Source: a bacterium
Lineage (GTDB): Bacteria; Margulisbacteria; Marinamargulisbacteria; JAHFDA01
Direction: 5' to 3'
Assembly (NCBI GenBank): GCA_023249225.1
Contig: JAHFDA010000029.1
Location: 1-34,867, forward strand
DNA length: 34,867 nucleotides
The notes beneath the pieces were generated by a model. That model was not told the origin of the DNA. It ran no database searches and saw only the letters and a program-made list of their open reading frames with translations. Position numbers and translations under genes: made by a program. Below, in pieces: positions 24,441 through 33,123 of the stretch (the stretch's first letter is position 1; each line of letters starts with the position of its first letter).

Positions 24441-24586
24441 ACGACCACCACCTCCTTGGGGGAATAAATGAGTATAAATTTTCCGTTACGAATTTCGTCG
24501 AATAACTTTAAGCTTTCTGTCTCGAATTCTTTGTCGTAGCAACCCCCAAAAACCGAGGTGTCGACGTAGATGCGTGGTCGTTTCAT
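24437..24586 (-). pseudogene. Internally deleted PIN-domain toxin
   Basis: 49 codons from ATG at 24586. The start RIYVDTSVFGGCYDKEFETE and the following SLKLFDEIRNGKFIL are a clear PIN N-terminus (with the metal-binding Asp of the V-D-T-S motif). The end YSPKEVVVV resembles the family's usual C-terminal tail (SP-R/K-E-V-hydrophobic). The ~95 residues that should lie between, with the remaining acidic ligands, are absent. The frame is open across the junction, so it looks like an in-frame internal deletion of a ~145-aa gene. Confidence 0.65.
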
Positions 24587-24636
24587 GTCTTCAGTATTAT
24601 AGCGTTCATTTTTAATGCCTCGGAATCTGTTCTCTT

Positions 24637-24651
24637 AACCCGGATTATTCA
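24637..24651. repeat. Solo end of the 78-bp palindromic element family
   Basis: AACCCGGATTATTCA here is identical to the reverse complement of the right end of the element that interrupts the MNT-HEPN gene (32708-32723 region). It reaches the last codon of hemW (its stop is 24649-24651). No second end is seen nearby, so it is a partial copy or remnant. Confidence 0.5.
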
Positions 24652-25803
24652 CACCAATTCCGCCATAACGCTGTTCGCCAGCAGTTTTCCGGTCAGTGTC
24701 AGTTTCCAGCGTTGCGCGTTCGGGTCAAAATCCACGTGGCCGCTTTGGATCCAATGATCCAGTTTCTTGGCGCGATGTTTTAGAAATTCGTTGCTTTCTG
24801 CCGCGTTAAGCCGTGACAGGGTTAAGCCATCGGAGGTGCGCAACATGAGAAAAAGTTTTTCGCTTAAGCGTTTGTCTACGGGTACCAGACGATTCATGAG
24901 GCGCGGGTAGTCTGGGACGGGGTTGGATAAATAATTTTTAAGTTTTGCATTGTTGCTAAAACGTTGGCCTTGCACAAACGAGGCGGCCGACAGGCCCAGA
25001 CCCAGGTAAGGGCTGTCCTGCCAGTAGGCCAGGTTATGCCGACTGGCGTGGCCCAGCTGGCAAAAATTCGATAACTCATAATGCTCATAACCAAAATGCG
25101 ATAACGTGTTTATGGCCAGGGTATACATATCGGCTTCGCAGTCTTCGTTGGGCAGTGGAGCCTGGCGCGCCACATACTGTTTTCGAAACGGGGTAGGGCC
25201 CTCTAGTAACAAGCCATACAACGATAGGTGAGGCGGTTGGTAACTGATGCCTTCGGCCAGGTCACGGGTGGCATCCAGCAATGTTTGATGTGGTAAGCCC
25301 TGCATCAGGTCGATTGACCAAGTGCCTGGCCAGCGATTTTTAAGCAGCCATAAAGCAGCCCTGGATTGCTCGACACTGTGACTGCGCCCAAGGGTTTTAA
25401 AGGCAGGCTCACAAAAGGTTTGTACGCCCAGGCTAATGCGGTTTATGCCTAAACCCAGATAGGCTTTCAGTTTGGCTTCATCAAAACTATTGGGGTTGCA
25501 TTCGATGCTGATTTCGGGGTTTGCAGCCAGAGAGTGTTGCGCACGCAGGGCGCTCAAAAAACTTTCTAGCTGATCAACCGGCCATACCGAAGGTGTGCCA
25601 CCACCAAAGTAGATAGACTCAAAGGTCTGTGATCCAAAAAATTGGGTGGCGGCATTAAGTTCGCGCAGCAGGGCTTGTAGATAATCTGGGGTGGGGGATG
25701 CAGCGTCCTGGGGGTTTAGTGTGACGGTGGCAAAATCGCAGTAAGCACACTTTTCATGACAGAAGGGGATGTGTACATAAAGATGGGGGATTTTAGTCTG
25801 CAT
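24649..25803 (-). CDS. hemW: HemW-type radical-SAM haem chaperone
   Basis: 384 aa from ATG at 25803, which overlaps the last codons of rarA. Upstream in-frame starts (25821, 25866) would add residues encoded inside rarA and are less like the family. The radical-SAM cluster is C15-x3-C19-x2-C22 (HIPFCHEKCAYCDF), with the HemW-type F after the third Cys region, unlike CxxxCxxCxC HemN. SIYFGGGTPS, RISLGVQTF and SIDLMQGLPHQT are further family marks, and a HemN C-terminal domain is present. HemW was long annotated as anaerobic coproporphyrinogen oxidase but binds haem and is thought to insert it into respiratory enzymes, which fits the cytochrome-making ccs genes at the left of the window. Confidence 0.92.
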   Translation of the reverse strand: MQTKIPHLYVHIPFCHEKCAYCDFATVTLNPQDAASPTPDYLQALLRELNAATQFFGSQTFESIYFGGGTPSVWPVDQLESFLSALRAQHSLAANPEISIECNPNSFDEAKLKAYLGLGINRISLGVQTFCEPAFKTLGRSHSVEQSRAALWLLKNRWPGTWSIDLMQGLPHQTLLDATRDLAEGISYQPPHLSLYGLLLEGPTPFRKQYVARQAPLPNEDCEADMYTLAINTLSHFGYEHYELSNFCQLGHASRHNLAYWQDSPYLGLGLSAASFVQGQRFSNNAKLKNYLSNPVPDYPRLMNRLVPVDKRLSEKLFLMLRTSDGLTLSRLNAAESNEFLKHRAKKLDHWIQSGHVDFDPNAQRWKLTLTGKLLANSVMAELV

Positions 25804-27046
25804 CCCGTTCGTTTTTCTCATAAAACGTTTTAGCTGCGCCCAAGTAATCCTGCGCCACCATGCCACCGGGGTAATTGTGCGGGTACTTGTAACCGTGATC
25901 GTGGCCGCCGGGGCGGTGGGGGTCGCGCAGGTATTCGGGGATGGGCAGGTGGGGCTGTTCTTCCACGTCTTTTAGAGCGCGGTCGATGGCGAGGTAGGCA
26001 GAGTTGCTCTTGGGGGACTGGCATAACAAAATCACGGCTTCTGACAGCGGAATACGCGCTTCGGGCAGGCCAATGGTTTGCACGGCTTGCATGGCGGCGG
26101 TGGCCAGAACCAGGGCCTGCGGGTTTCCGAGGCCAATGTCTTCGGCGGCGCTGATCACCAGGCGGCGGGCGATAAAGACCGGGTCTTCGCCAGCCTGAAT
26201 CATGCGGGCCATCCAGTACAGAGCCGCGTCGGCGTCGCCCCCGCGTATCGATTTGATAAAGGCCGAGGCCACGTCGTAATGGTCGTCGTCGTCGTAGGTG
26301 ACGCCCTTGCGTTGCAGGGCTTCTTCTACCGCCTCGCTGGTCACCAGAATTTTTCCGTTGGCGTCGGCGGGGGCGGTAAGGGCGGCAATTTCGAGCGCGT
26401 TTAAAAGTTTGCGCGCGTCGCCGTTTGACAGGTCGATCAAATGGTCGCGGGCGCGTGGCGTCAGTTCAATGTTGTAGCGCCCCAGTCCGGAATCATGATC
26501 ACGCAGGGTGCGTTCAATAATTTGGATCAGGTTTTCGGGCGCGAGCGGACGCAGTTCAAAAATCTGGCTGCGGCTGACCAGGGCCGGGATGACCGAAAAA
26601 AACGGGTTGTAGGTGGTAGCGCCAATCAGCGTAATGATGCCGCGCTCCACATCGGGCAGCAGTGCGTCCTGCTGGGCGCGGTTAAAGCGGTGGATCTCGT
26701 CGATAAAGAGCACGGTCTTTTGCTTGTGCATGCCGCGCCGTTCCTGGGCCTCCAGAATAATTTCACGAATGTCTGATATCTTGCCGGTGACGGCGTTGAG
26801 CTGGGAAAAGTAGCTGTGCGTCACCGAGGCAATCACATTCGCAAGGGCCGTCTTGCCCGTCCCCGGCTTGCCCCACAGAATGATCGAGTACAACAGATCC
26901 CGTTCAATGGCGCGCCGCAGCAGCTTTCCGGGGCCAACGATGTGTTCCTGCCCGACGTACTCGTCAAAACCCCGCGGACGCATGCGCCAGGCCAAGGGAG
27001 CTTGTTTTTCGACTTGCTGCTGCGTTGAAAGGTCGAAGAGATTCAT
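25793..27046 (-). CDS. rarA: Replication-associated recombination protein RarA/MgsA
   Basis: 417 aa AAA+ ATPase acting at stalled replication forks. I start at ATG 27046 ([20 protein letters not shown]), the usual N-terminus; the longer frame to 27166 would run into pst[19 protein letters not shown] is followed by Walker A GKPGTGKT (59-66), Walker [17 protein letters not shown], sensor-1/Arg-finger region [20 protein letters not shown] and the C-terminal tetramerisation domain ending [14 protein letters not shown]. The C-terminus overlaps hemW by 11 nt. A TATAAT lies 9 nt before the ATG, in the end of the pst region. Confidence 0.95.
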   Translation of the reverse strand: MNLFDLSTQQQVEKQAPLAWRMRPRGFDEYVGQEHIVGPGKLLRRAIERDLLYSIILWGKPGTGKTALANVIASVTHSYFSQLNAVTGKISDIREIILEAQERRGMHKQKTVLFIDEIHRFNRAQQDALLPDVERGIITLIGATTYNPFFSVIPALVSRSQIFELRPLAPENLIQIIERTLRDHDSGLGRYNIELTPRARDHLIDLSNGDARKLLNALEIAALTAPADANGKILVTSEAVEEALQRKGVTYDDDDHYDVASAFIKSIRGGDADAALYWMARMIQAGEDPVFIARRLVISAAEDIGLGNPQALVLATAAMQAVQTIGLPEARIPLSEAVILLCQSPKSNSAYLAIDRALKDVEEQPHLPIPEYLRDPHRPGGHDHGYKYPHNYPGGMVAQDYLGAAKTFYEKNERDAD

Positions 27047-27055
27047 GGGGGCTAG

Positions 27056-27061
27056 ATTATA
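27056..27061 (-). promoter_or_regulatory. -10 hexamer of rarA
   Basis: TATAAT on the minus strand, 9 nt before the rarA ATG, with a weak TTTGGC 16 nt upstream. No Shine-Dalgarno lies between it and the ATG, so the rarA-hemW message may be almost leaderless. Confidence 0.45.
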
Positions 27062-27074
27062 GAATATTGCCCGT

Positions 27075-27845
27075 TTAGCCAAAGCGGCCGGAAATATAAT
27101 CCTCGGTTTTCTTATGCGCCGGATTGGTAAAAATCTGGCTGGTGGCGCCGAACTCCACCAACTCACCCATCAAAAAGAAGGCCGTTTCGTCCGATACGCG
27201 GGCGGCCTGATGCATGTTGTGGGTGACAATCACAATGGTGTACGACTTTTTCAGCGCGTAAATCAGCTCTTCAATTTTGGCCGTGGCAATCGGGTCGAGC
27301 GCCGAGCAGGGCTCGTCCATTAAAATCACATCGGGCTTGACCGCCAGCGCGCGCGCAATGCACAGGCGTTGCTGCTGTCCGCCCGAAAGGCTGGTGCCCG
27401 GTTTGCCCAAGGTGTCTTTGACTTCGTCCCACAGGGCGGCGGCATGCAGGCTTTCTTCCACGATCTGGTCCATCTGCGGACCCGAGCGCAGGCCGTTGAG
27501 TTTTAAACCAGATGCGACGTTGTCGTAGATGCTCATGGTCGGAAAAGGCTGCGGTTTTTGAAACACCATGCCTACGCGTCGGCGCAACGCCACCGGGTCG
27601 TGCTGCGAAACGTCTTCGCCGTCAAGCAGGATGCGCCCTTCCATGCGCGCGCCGGGAACCACTTCGTGCATGCGGTTGAGGCAGCGGATAAAGGTGGACT
27701 TGCCGCAACCCGAAGGTCCAATGATGGCCACCACATGTTTGGGCAGGACTTCCAGCGAAAGGCCGTGCAGCACTTCCTTGGCGCCGAACCAGGCTTTAAC
27801 GTTTTGGGCTTGTATGCCGAGGGCGGAGGGATTCATAAGATCCAT
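27075..27845 (-). CDS. pstB: Phosphate ABC transporter ATPase PstB
   Basis: 256 aa cytosolic ATPase of the high-affinity phosphate importer. Walker [10 protein letters not shown] (43-51), the Pst-specific [18 protein letters not shown]-loop [11 protein letters not shown], signature [15 protein letters not shown] and Walker [14 protein letters not shown]. The ATG overlaps the end of pstA by one base gap, so the two are coupled. The phoU gene usually found after pstB is not here; rarA follows instead. Confidence 0.97.
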   Translation of the reverse strand: MDLMNPSALGIQAQNVKAWFGAKEVLHGLSLEVLPKHVVAIIGPSGCGKSTFIRCLNRMHEVVPGARMEGRILLDGEDVSQHDPVALRRRVGMVFQKPQPFPTMSIYDNVASGLKLNGLRSGPQMDQIVEESLHAAALWDEVKDTLGKPGTSLSGGQQQRLCIARALAVKPDVILMDEPCSALDPIATAKIEELIYALKKSYTIVIVTHNMHQAARVSDETAFFLMGELVEFGATSQIFTNPAHKKTEDYISGRFG

Positions 27846-27846
27846 T

Positions 27847-28689
27847 TTAAGTGTAAGTCCGCCGGCGCAGCATCAAACGCGCGCCCACATTGGCAAGCAA
27901 CACGAGCATGAGCAGCACCAGGGCGGCGGCCCAGGCCTGACGGTGCCAGTCGTCGTAAGGCGCAATCGAATACGTAAAAATCATCACCGGCAGCGAGGCA
28001 ATGGGGTTGAGTAGTCCACTGCTCCAAAAGCGATTTCCAAACGCGGTGAATAAAAGCGGCGCCGTTTCGCCCGACACACGCGACAGCGACAGCAATGCGC
28101 CGGTGCTGATGCCCGAAAGCGCGCTGGGATAAACCACAAAGAGGATGACTTTCCATTGGGGCAGCCCCAGCGCCAGGGCGGATTCGCGGATGGCGTTGGG
28201 GACGAGGCGTAAAAATTCTTCGGTGCTGCGCAGGCTGATGGGAATCAGGATCATGGCCAGAGCGATGCTTCCGGCCAACGCCGAAAAATGCCTGACGGGC
28301 ATAACCACCAACGTGTAGGCCACAATGCCCACCACAATGGAGGGTACGCCGTTAATGACGTCGGCGGCGTAGCGCACAAAAAAAGAAAAACGCCCGCGCC
28401 CGTATTCCGCCAGGTAAGTTCCGCCCAAAATTCCAATCGGCAACCCAAAAACTCCCGCCAGACCGACCAGTTTGGCGGTGCCCACAATGGCATTGGCCAT
28501 GCCGCCGCCGTTTTCTCCCACGGGCTTGGGAAGCTTGGTGAAAAAGTCCCAGTTGAGCGCGCCAATGCCATGGATAAGCACATAGCCCAGAATAAAAAAC
28601 AAAATACCCAGGGTCAGCGCCGCGCACAGGGCGGTGACTCCAAATGCGGCCACGTTAACCACGTCCCGTGTGCTTGCGTTGGTGTTCAT
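27847..28689 (-). CDS. pstA: Phosphate ABC transporter permease PstA
   Basis: 280 aa, about six membrane segments. Contains the [20 protein letters not shown] entry and the EAA-type cytoplasmic loop [20 protein letters not shown] that contacts Pst[17 protein letters not shown] is the PstA-typical late motif. The ATG overlaps the pstC stop (ATGA), showing tight coupling. Confidence 0.95.
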   Translation of the reverse strand: MNTNASTRDVVNVAAFGVTALCAALTLGILFFILGYVLIHGIGALNWDFFTKLPKPVGENGGGMANAIVGTAKLVGLAGVFGLPIGILGGTYLAEYGRGRFSFFVRYAADVINGVPSIVVGIVAYTLVVMPVRHFSALAGSIALAMILIPISLRSTEEFLRLVPNAIRESALALGLPQWKVILFVVYPSALSGISTGALLSLSRVSGETAPLLFTAFGNRFWSSGLLNPIASLPVMIFTYSIAPYDDWHRQAWAAALVLLMLVLLANVGARLMLRRRTYT

Positions 28690-29585
28690 GAAACGGGCGC
28701 CACTTTCATGCGCCCAAGAATGAGGCGCGCAATGCCGTTGACAATAATCGTAATCACAAACAGCGCCAGGCCCACTTCGATAAGCGTGTGCGTATAAAGT
28801 TCCGAATCGGCTTCGGCAAACTCGTTGGCCAGAACGGCGGCCATGGTGTAGCCGGGCGCCAGCAGCGAGGCCTGGATGTGCGTACTGTTGCCGATCACCA
28901 TGGTGACGGCCATGGTTTCTCCCAGCGCGCGGCCAAGGGCCAAAAAGACCGAACCTGCAATGCCCGAGCGCGCGTAAGGCAGCATGGCCATGCGGACCAC
29001 TTCCCAGCGCGTGGCCCCCAGCGCCATGGCGGCTTCTTTTTGTTCACGCGGCACCGACATAAGCACCTCGCGCGTAATGGTGGTAATAAAAGGCACGATC
29101 ATAATGGCCAACACAAGTGCGGCAGTGAGCAGGCCAATGCCATAGGCCGGGCCCTTGAACAGCGGAAGAAAGCCAAGGTGCTTGATCAAAAAGGGCTGCA
29201 CCTGCACGCGCATGATGGGCACAATGACAAAAATTCCGATCAGCCCGTAAATAACACTCGGAATCGCGGCCAGCAGCTCAATCAAAAAAGCACAGACTTC
29301 TGACATCGGTTTGGGCGCCAGTTCCGCCAGAAAAATTGCCACGCCGATGCCGACCGGTACTGCCAGCAGCAGCGCCAGCGCTGAAGTTATCAGGGTGCCG
29401 TAGATAAAGGTCAGGGCACCAAAGTCTTCTTCCACCGGATCCCAGATCTGGCGCGTTAAAAACGACCAGCCAAAGGCTTTTTGCGAGAGGACGGAGTTGC
29501 GGTAGAGTTCAAAGGCAATTAACGCCGCCAGTGCCAAAACGGCCAGGGCAAATATAAAGGTTAAAGCCCGGAACAAGCGATCCAT
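28686..29585 (-). CDS. pstC: Phosphate ABC transporter permease PstC
   Basis: 299 aa, about six membrane segments. TFIYGTLITSALALLLAVPV, the AAIPSVIYGLIGIFVIVP segment, the loop VPREQKEAAMALGATRWEVV (EAA motif) and LGRALGETMAVTMVIGNS are classic PstC. It starts 6 nt after the pstS stop. The periplasmic loop after TM3 (QVQPFLIKHLGFLPLFKGP) is moderately long. Confidence 0.95.
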   Translation of the reverse strand: MDRLFRALTFIFALAVLALAALIAFELYRNSVLSQKAFGWSFLTRQIWDPVEEDFGALTFIYGTLITSALALLLAVPVGIGVAIFLAELAPKPMSEVCAFLIELLAAIPSVIYGLIGIFVIVPIMRVQVQPFLIKHLGFLPLFKGPAYGIGLLTAALVLAIMIVPFITTITREVLMSVPREQKEAAMALGATRWEVVRMAMLPYARSGIAGSVFLALGRALGETMAVTMVIGNSTHIQASLLAPGYTMAAVLANEFAEADSELYTHTLIEVGLALFVITIIVNGIARLILGRMKVAPVS

Positions 29586-29591
29586 ATTTTT

Positions 29592-30611
29592 TTATCCCTT
29601 GATCTCGATCAACTTGATGGCGTCTTTTTCCATCGGGATCACATTGGCCGGGAGCGGAGCGTAACCGAGGTCGTCGGCATAGGTCTGGCCCTTGGTGAGC
29701 ATCCAATCGAGAAAATCCACCAGCGCCTTGCCCTTGGCACCATCCGATTGGCGGCGGTAGATCAGCAGCCAGGTGAATGTTGAGGCCGGGTAGGATTCAT
29801 TCCCTTCGGCATTGGTGATCGACACGCGAAAATCCCTCGGCATGTTCTTGGCGGCGTTGGCGGCGGCGGCCGAAACCGATGCGTTAGAGCAAAGGATAAA
29901 CTTACCGGCCTTGTTTTCCAGCGCGCCATAGTCCAGTTTGTTTTGCGTGGCGTAGATCAGCTCGACATAGCCGATGGAGTTGGGCGTTTGCTTGATCAGA
30001 CCGGCCACGCCTTCGTTGCCCTTGCCGCCCAGGCCCACAGGCCAGTTGACCGAGTTGGCCTTGCCGACGCGATTTTTCCACTCCGCGCTGATTTTACTCA
30101 AAAAGTCCGTCCAGCAATACGTGGTGCCGGAGCCGTCGGCGCGGTGTACGACCGTGATGGAAGTAGCGGGTAGGTGGACACTCGGGTTATCTTTTTTGAT
30201 CAGGGGGTCGCTCCAAAGCGTGACCTGGCCGAGAAAAATTTTGGCCATGGCTTCCTGGCTGAACTTGAGGCTTGTGACCACGCCATCTACGTTATAAATG
30301 GGAACCACGCCGCCCAGCACGGTTGGAAAATGCAAGAGCTGGCCCTCGGCTTTCTGGAGCTGCGCGTCGGTCATGGGGCCGTCGCTGGCGCCAAAGTCCA
30401 CCGTGTGGCTGGAAATTTGCTTGATGCCGCCGCCCGAGCCGATGGACTGATAATTCATTTGGATGTCCGGGTTGGCCTTGGAGTATTCGTCGAACCACTT
30501 GGAATAAATGGGATACGGAAAAGTGGCGCCCGCCCCGTTGATCAGCAGCGGCGCGGCCCATACATGGGCTCCGGCGATCAGAATAAGCAATGCCACAAAA
30601 ACTTTTTTCAT
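29592..30611 (-). CDS. pstS: Periplasmic phosphate-binding protein PstS
   Basis: 339 aa from ATG 30611, which has AAAGGAG 6 nt upstream; a TTG one codon earlier is not needed. Signal peptide MKKVFVALLILIAGAHVWAA, no lipobox. Phosphate-site motifs are INGAGATFPYPIYSKW, SIGSGGGIKQI, VDFGASDGPM and HRADGSGTTYCWTDFL. It captures phosphate and passes it to PstCA. First gene of pstSCAB, controlled by the Pho box just upstream. Confidence 0.97.
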   Translation of the reverse strand: MKKVFVALLILIAGAHVWAAPLLINGAGATFPYPIYSKWFDEYSKANPDIQMNYQSIGSGGGIKQISSHTVDFGASDGPMTDAQLQKAEGQLLHFPTVLGGVVPIYNVDGVVTSLKFSQEAMAKIFLGQVTLWSDPLIKKDNPSVHLPATSITVVHRADGSGTTYCWTDFLSKISAEWKNRVGKANSVNWPVGLGGKGNEGVAGLIKQTPNSIGYVELIYATQNKLDYGALENKAGKFILCSNASVSAAAANAAKNMPRDFRVSITNAEGNESYPASTFTWLLIYRRQSDGAKGKALVDFLDWMLTKGQTYADDLGYAPLPANVIPMEKDAIKLIEIKG

Positions 30612-30650
30612 CAATTTCTCCTTTTATTTTTTCTTGATTTGTTTGGCTTA

Positions 30651-30706
30651 AGAATACGCTGGAGCCATGACAAGGTCAGGGCATAAATATGAAAAAGTTG
30701 TGACAA
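30651..30706 (-). promoter_or_regulatory. Pho box and promoter of the pst operon
   Basis: On the minus strand the 7-mers TTGTCAC (30706-30700), TTTTCAT (30695-30689) and TTGTCAT (30673-30667) lie at offsets 0, +11 and +33, the 11-bp periodicity of PhoB half-sites (consensus CTGTCAT + 4). A degenerate ATGCCCT fills the +22 slot. The last half-site is followed by exactly 10 bp and TATTCT (30656-30651), the layout of class PhoB promoters where the Pho box replaces the -35. Starvation control by PhoB/PhoR is therefore likely; those genes are not in the window. Confidence 0.75.
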
Positions 30707-30723
30707 GGTGATGCAGGCCTTGA

Positions 30724-31119
<396 letters not shown>

Positions 31120-31167
31120 GCCTGGGATCTCCGAAAAAGTCCTCCCAAAAATTCGTCAAAATCTTCG

Positions 31168-31219
31168 TCAAAATCTTTCCTGAAACACCTCTCGATTCTC
31201 TCCGATATATCGGCAGCCT
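31168..31219 (+). promoter_or_regulatory. 52-bp conserved leader, copy 2
   Basis: Same module as at 13559. It is preceded by a partial duplication (CGTCAAAATCTTCGTCAAAATCTTTCC), so the first ~15 bp are tandemly repeated here. The -10-like element reads TATATC in this copy. Confidence 0.65.
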
Positions 31220-32185
31220 ATGTTTTACCGTTTTTCTGCCCAGCGCGCTGAAATTACCCAAACCGTTCAGGGACTATTGAAACTGAAATCTGATTCCATT
31301 GGCATCGTTCAACGCTTGGAAGCCCTATTCGCCGCCGCTCGCACGGCCAAGGTGGATGTGTTTGCGGGGGACGAGACGTACCACAAACGCTGGCGCAGTT
31401 TGTTAAAGGGCTTGGAGCGGGAAGATCGTGAGCGGCTGCTTACAAATTATATCGGCGCTGACAAGCTGGATGAGTATGATCCATCTTGTTTGAGTCCAGC
31501 AAACGTTACGGAATTTGTGGAATGTGAGGACGGAGACAAAGACGGCCAGCCGCTGGGGTGGATTTCGAATTTTTTGCAAAAGCGTCTCAACTGGGCTCCA
31601 CTTACCCCTCCCCGCTTGCAAGGCGCGGAGCTACGCGCAGTACTTGCCCAACTCGGCGAAGTGCATGAAGTTCCACTGGGAAAAAACAAAAATTCCGTGG
31701 CGGTGCTGCTCAATCTGGCAAAGGTAAAAACGTTTTTGGGCGTTGAGAATCTTGCAGAAGTATTTGCGCGCGTAGAAGGCTTGCGTCAGAAATCCAGGGA
31801 GAAGAACGGATTTATCGTAGACGTCGACCTATATCAGCAACGCGCTCTTTTGGCTGCGATTGTAGCCAAGGAACCACGCTTAAAAGATGTGTTTGGCTTT
31901 TACAATCTGCAAGGTTCACGCAAGTTATACGAGGTTTTAAGCGCCCAGGGTTTTTGCGGACGGACGGGGATTTATTGGGTATGGACGGGAGAAAAACATG
32001 TTCCGGATCAAGCAGAAGATGCTTATCCGGAGCCTGAAATATTAACGTTGGATAGCATTGGTGAAATTAGAGATGGACACTTTGTCTGCCGCTGCGTCGA
32101 CTCTGGCCGCTGGAACGGCAGTCGCCCTGCGGATCGCGTTGACGGTGGGGGCGTTGTGCTTGGTGGTCGGGGTTGGACTCCATAG
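31220..32185 (+). CDS. Candidate DGR target (variable) protein, family copy 2
   Basis: 321 aa. Family member with the shared core; 78 bp (31448-31525) are identical to copy 1 at 13881-13958, silent sites included. Residues ~50-65 differ from the other copies (GDETYHKRWRSLLKGLERED in place of GGQAYQIRWR.LLKKLDQAD), which marks a recombination patch. The C-terminal part has RTGIYWVWTGEKHVPDQAED and the variable tail FVCRCVDSGRWNGSRPADRV, ending GGRGWTP. No signal peptide or membrane segment is seen, so the protein is probably cytoplasmic unless exported by another route. The first ~215 residues look mostly helical; the tail may be a C-type-lectin-like fold (inference). Confidence 0.8.
   Translation: MFYRFSAQRAEITQTVQGLLKLKSDSIGIVQRLEALFAAARTAKVDVFAGDETYHKRWRSLLKGLEREDRERLLTNYIGADKLDEYDPSCLSPANVTEFVECEDGDKDGQPLGWISNFLQKRLNWAPLTPPRLQGAELRAVLAQLGEVHEVPLGKNKNSVAVLLNLAKVKTFLGVENLAEVFARVEGLRQKSREKNGFIVDVDLYQQRALLAAIVAKEPRLKDVFGFYNLQGSRKLYEVLSAQGFCGRTGIYWVWTGEKHVPDQAEDAYPEPEILTLDSIGEIRDGHFVCRCVDSGRWNGSRPADRVDGGGVVLGGRGWTP
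32072..32182 (+). other. Candidate DGR variable region of copy 2
   Basis: Against copy 3, I count 17 amino-acid-changing codons in this stretch. In 14 of them the third base is the same, and in six both first and second bases changed (TGC/GAC, TCT/GGT, CGC/TAC, AAC/TTC, AGT/GTT, GTT/CAT). Nearly all variable codons end in C or T. The segment ends at a shared TGGACTCCATAGCCC, a possible IMH-like anchor. The 200 bp just before it differ mostly at silent sites. Confidence 0.7.
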
Positions 32186-32204
32186 CCCAGGGCAACGCCC
32201 TGGG
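32186..32204. repeat. Hairpin directly after the copy 2 stop codon
   Basis: CCCAGGGC-AAC-GCCCTGGG, an 8-bp perfect stem starting on the base after the stop. It could be a terminator-like or dispersed palindrome (compare 15166-15259), or the cruciform that follows the variable region in several DGRs. Confidence 0.7.
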
Positions 32205-32286
32205 ATCTGTAAGGGCGAAATAAAACCAACCTTAGCTGTCCGGGCAATACTTTAAAATCCACCGTGCGGTAAAATGAGCGTATTAC

Positions 32287-33057
32287 ATGTTGAGCGATGA
32301 TGTTATCAACGAGGTTGTGAATCGGGTCAAACGTGTGGCCAACCCGCAAAAGATTATATTGTTCGGCAGTTATGCCAGGGGGAGGGCAACATCGGAGAGT
32401 GATTTGGATTTGTTGGTCATTAGCGAATCCGAATTGCCACGTTATAAACGGGCGGCACCCATTTACCAGGCTTTGAGCGATATGCTTTATCCCATGGATA
32501 TTTTGGTGTATAGCTCTTCAGAAGTTCATGAATGGAGCCAGGTTCCGCAGGCTTTTGTGACCACGGCCATGCGTGAAGGCAAAGTGTTGTATGAAAAAAA
32601 ACATGATCTGGTGCAGTTATGGCTTCGCAAGGCCGAAAGCGATTTAGCCCGCACTATTCATACCTTCTTGTAGCGGGCTCCCGTGTGTAGGTATCCGCTT
32701 CATATGCATGAATAATCCGGGTTAGAAAACGCCCAAATTTGCCTTGAAGCCGGACGTGTTTTAGATACAGTTTGTTTTCATGCCCAGCAGGCTGCCGAAA
32801 AAGCCATCAAGGGTTTTTTGTGCCACAAAGAAATAGAGTTTCCGCACGTGCATAACCTGGAAAAACTCATTGAATTATGTGCGACCAAAGATCCGGATTT
32901 CCATTCGATCCAGCGCTTGTGCGCAGAACTGACGCCCTATGCCGTCGAACTAAGGTATGACGGCGACTTTTGGCCGGATCTTGCGACGGCGGAACAGGCG
33001 GTTGAGGCAGCGCGTCGAATTAAAGATTTTGTTTCCAGACAGTTGTTGCTCGGATAG
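32287..33057 (+). pseudogene. MNT-HEPN fusion gene interrupted by a 78-bp element
   Basis: The first part (32287-32673) is a minimal nucleotidyltransferase: KIILFGSYARGRATSESDLD has the GS...D-x-D active site (about residues 22-41), with a later Asp in LYPMDILVY. The frame runs on into the HEPN start VQLWLRKAESDL and then hits TAG. After the element the same frame resumes with ENAQICLEAGRVLDTVCFHA, QQAAEKAIKGFL and runs to 33057. Removing 78 bp restores one 230-aa protein. MNT and HEPN proteins normally form antitoxin-toxin pairs as separate genes; here they appear fused. The HEPN R-x4-6-H RNase motif is not evident (ELRYDGDF). The MNT part may still be made alone. Confidence 0.8.
32647..32724. 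mobile_element. 78-bp palindromic element inside the HEPN domain
   Basis: The ends GCCCGCACTATTCATAC and, inverted, ACCCGGATTATTCATGC match at about 13 of 17 positions. A TTA is present on both sides (32644-32646 and 32722-32724), consistent with a target duplication. Precise loss of 78 bp joins GAT TTA to GAA AAC and restores HEPN. A solo end of the same sequence is at 24637-24651. Confidence 0.8.
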
Positions 33058-33071
33058 GCCTTTAATCTTCG

Positions 33072-33123
33072 TCAAAATCTTTCCTGAAACAACCCACGAT
33101 TCCCACCGATATATTGGCAACCC
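33072..33123 (+). promoter_or_regulatory. 52-bp conserved leader, copy 3
   Basis: Same module as at 13559, starting 15 bp after the HEPN stop; TATATT at 33110-33115, 8 nt before the ATG. Confidence 0.65.

Noticed and set aside
32058-32255. Short plus-strand ORF over the variable tail of copy 2, and its counterpart at 33962-34168
   Set aside because: Out of frame with the family protein and only open because of the low stop content of the segment; no recognisable product.
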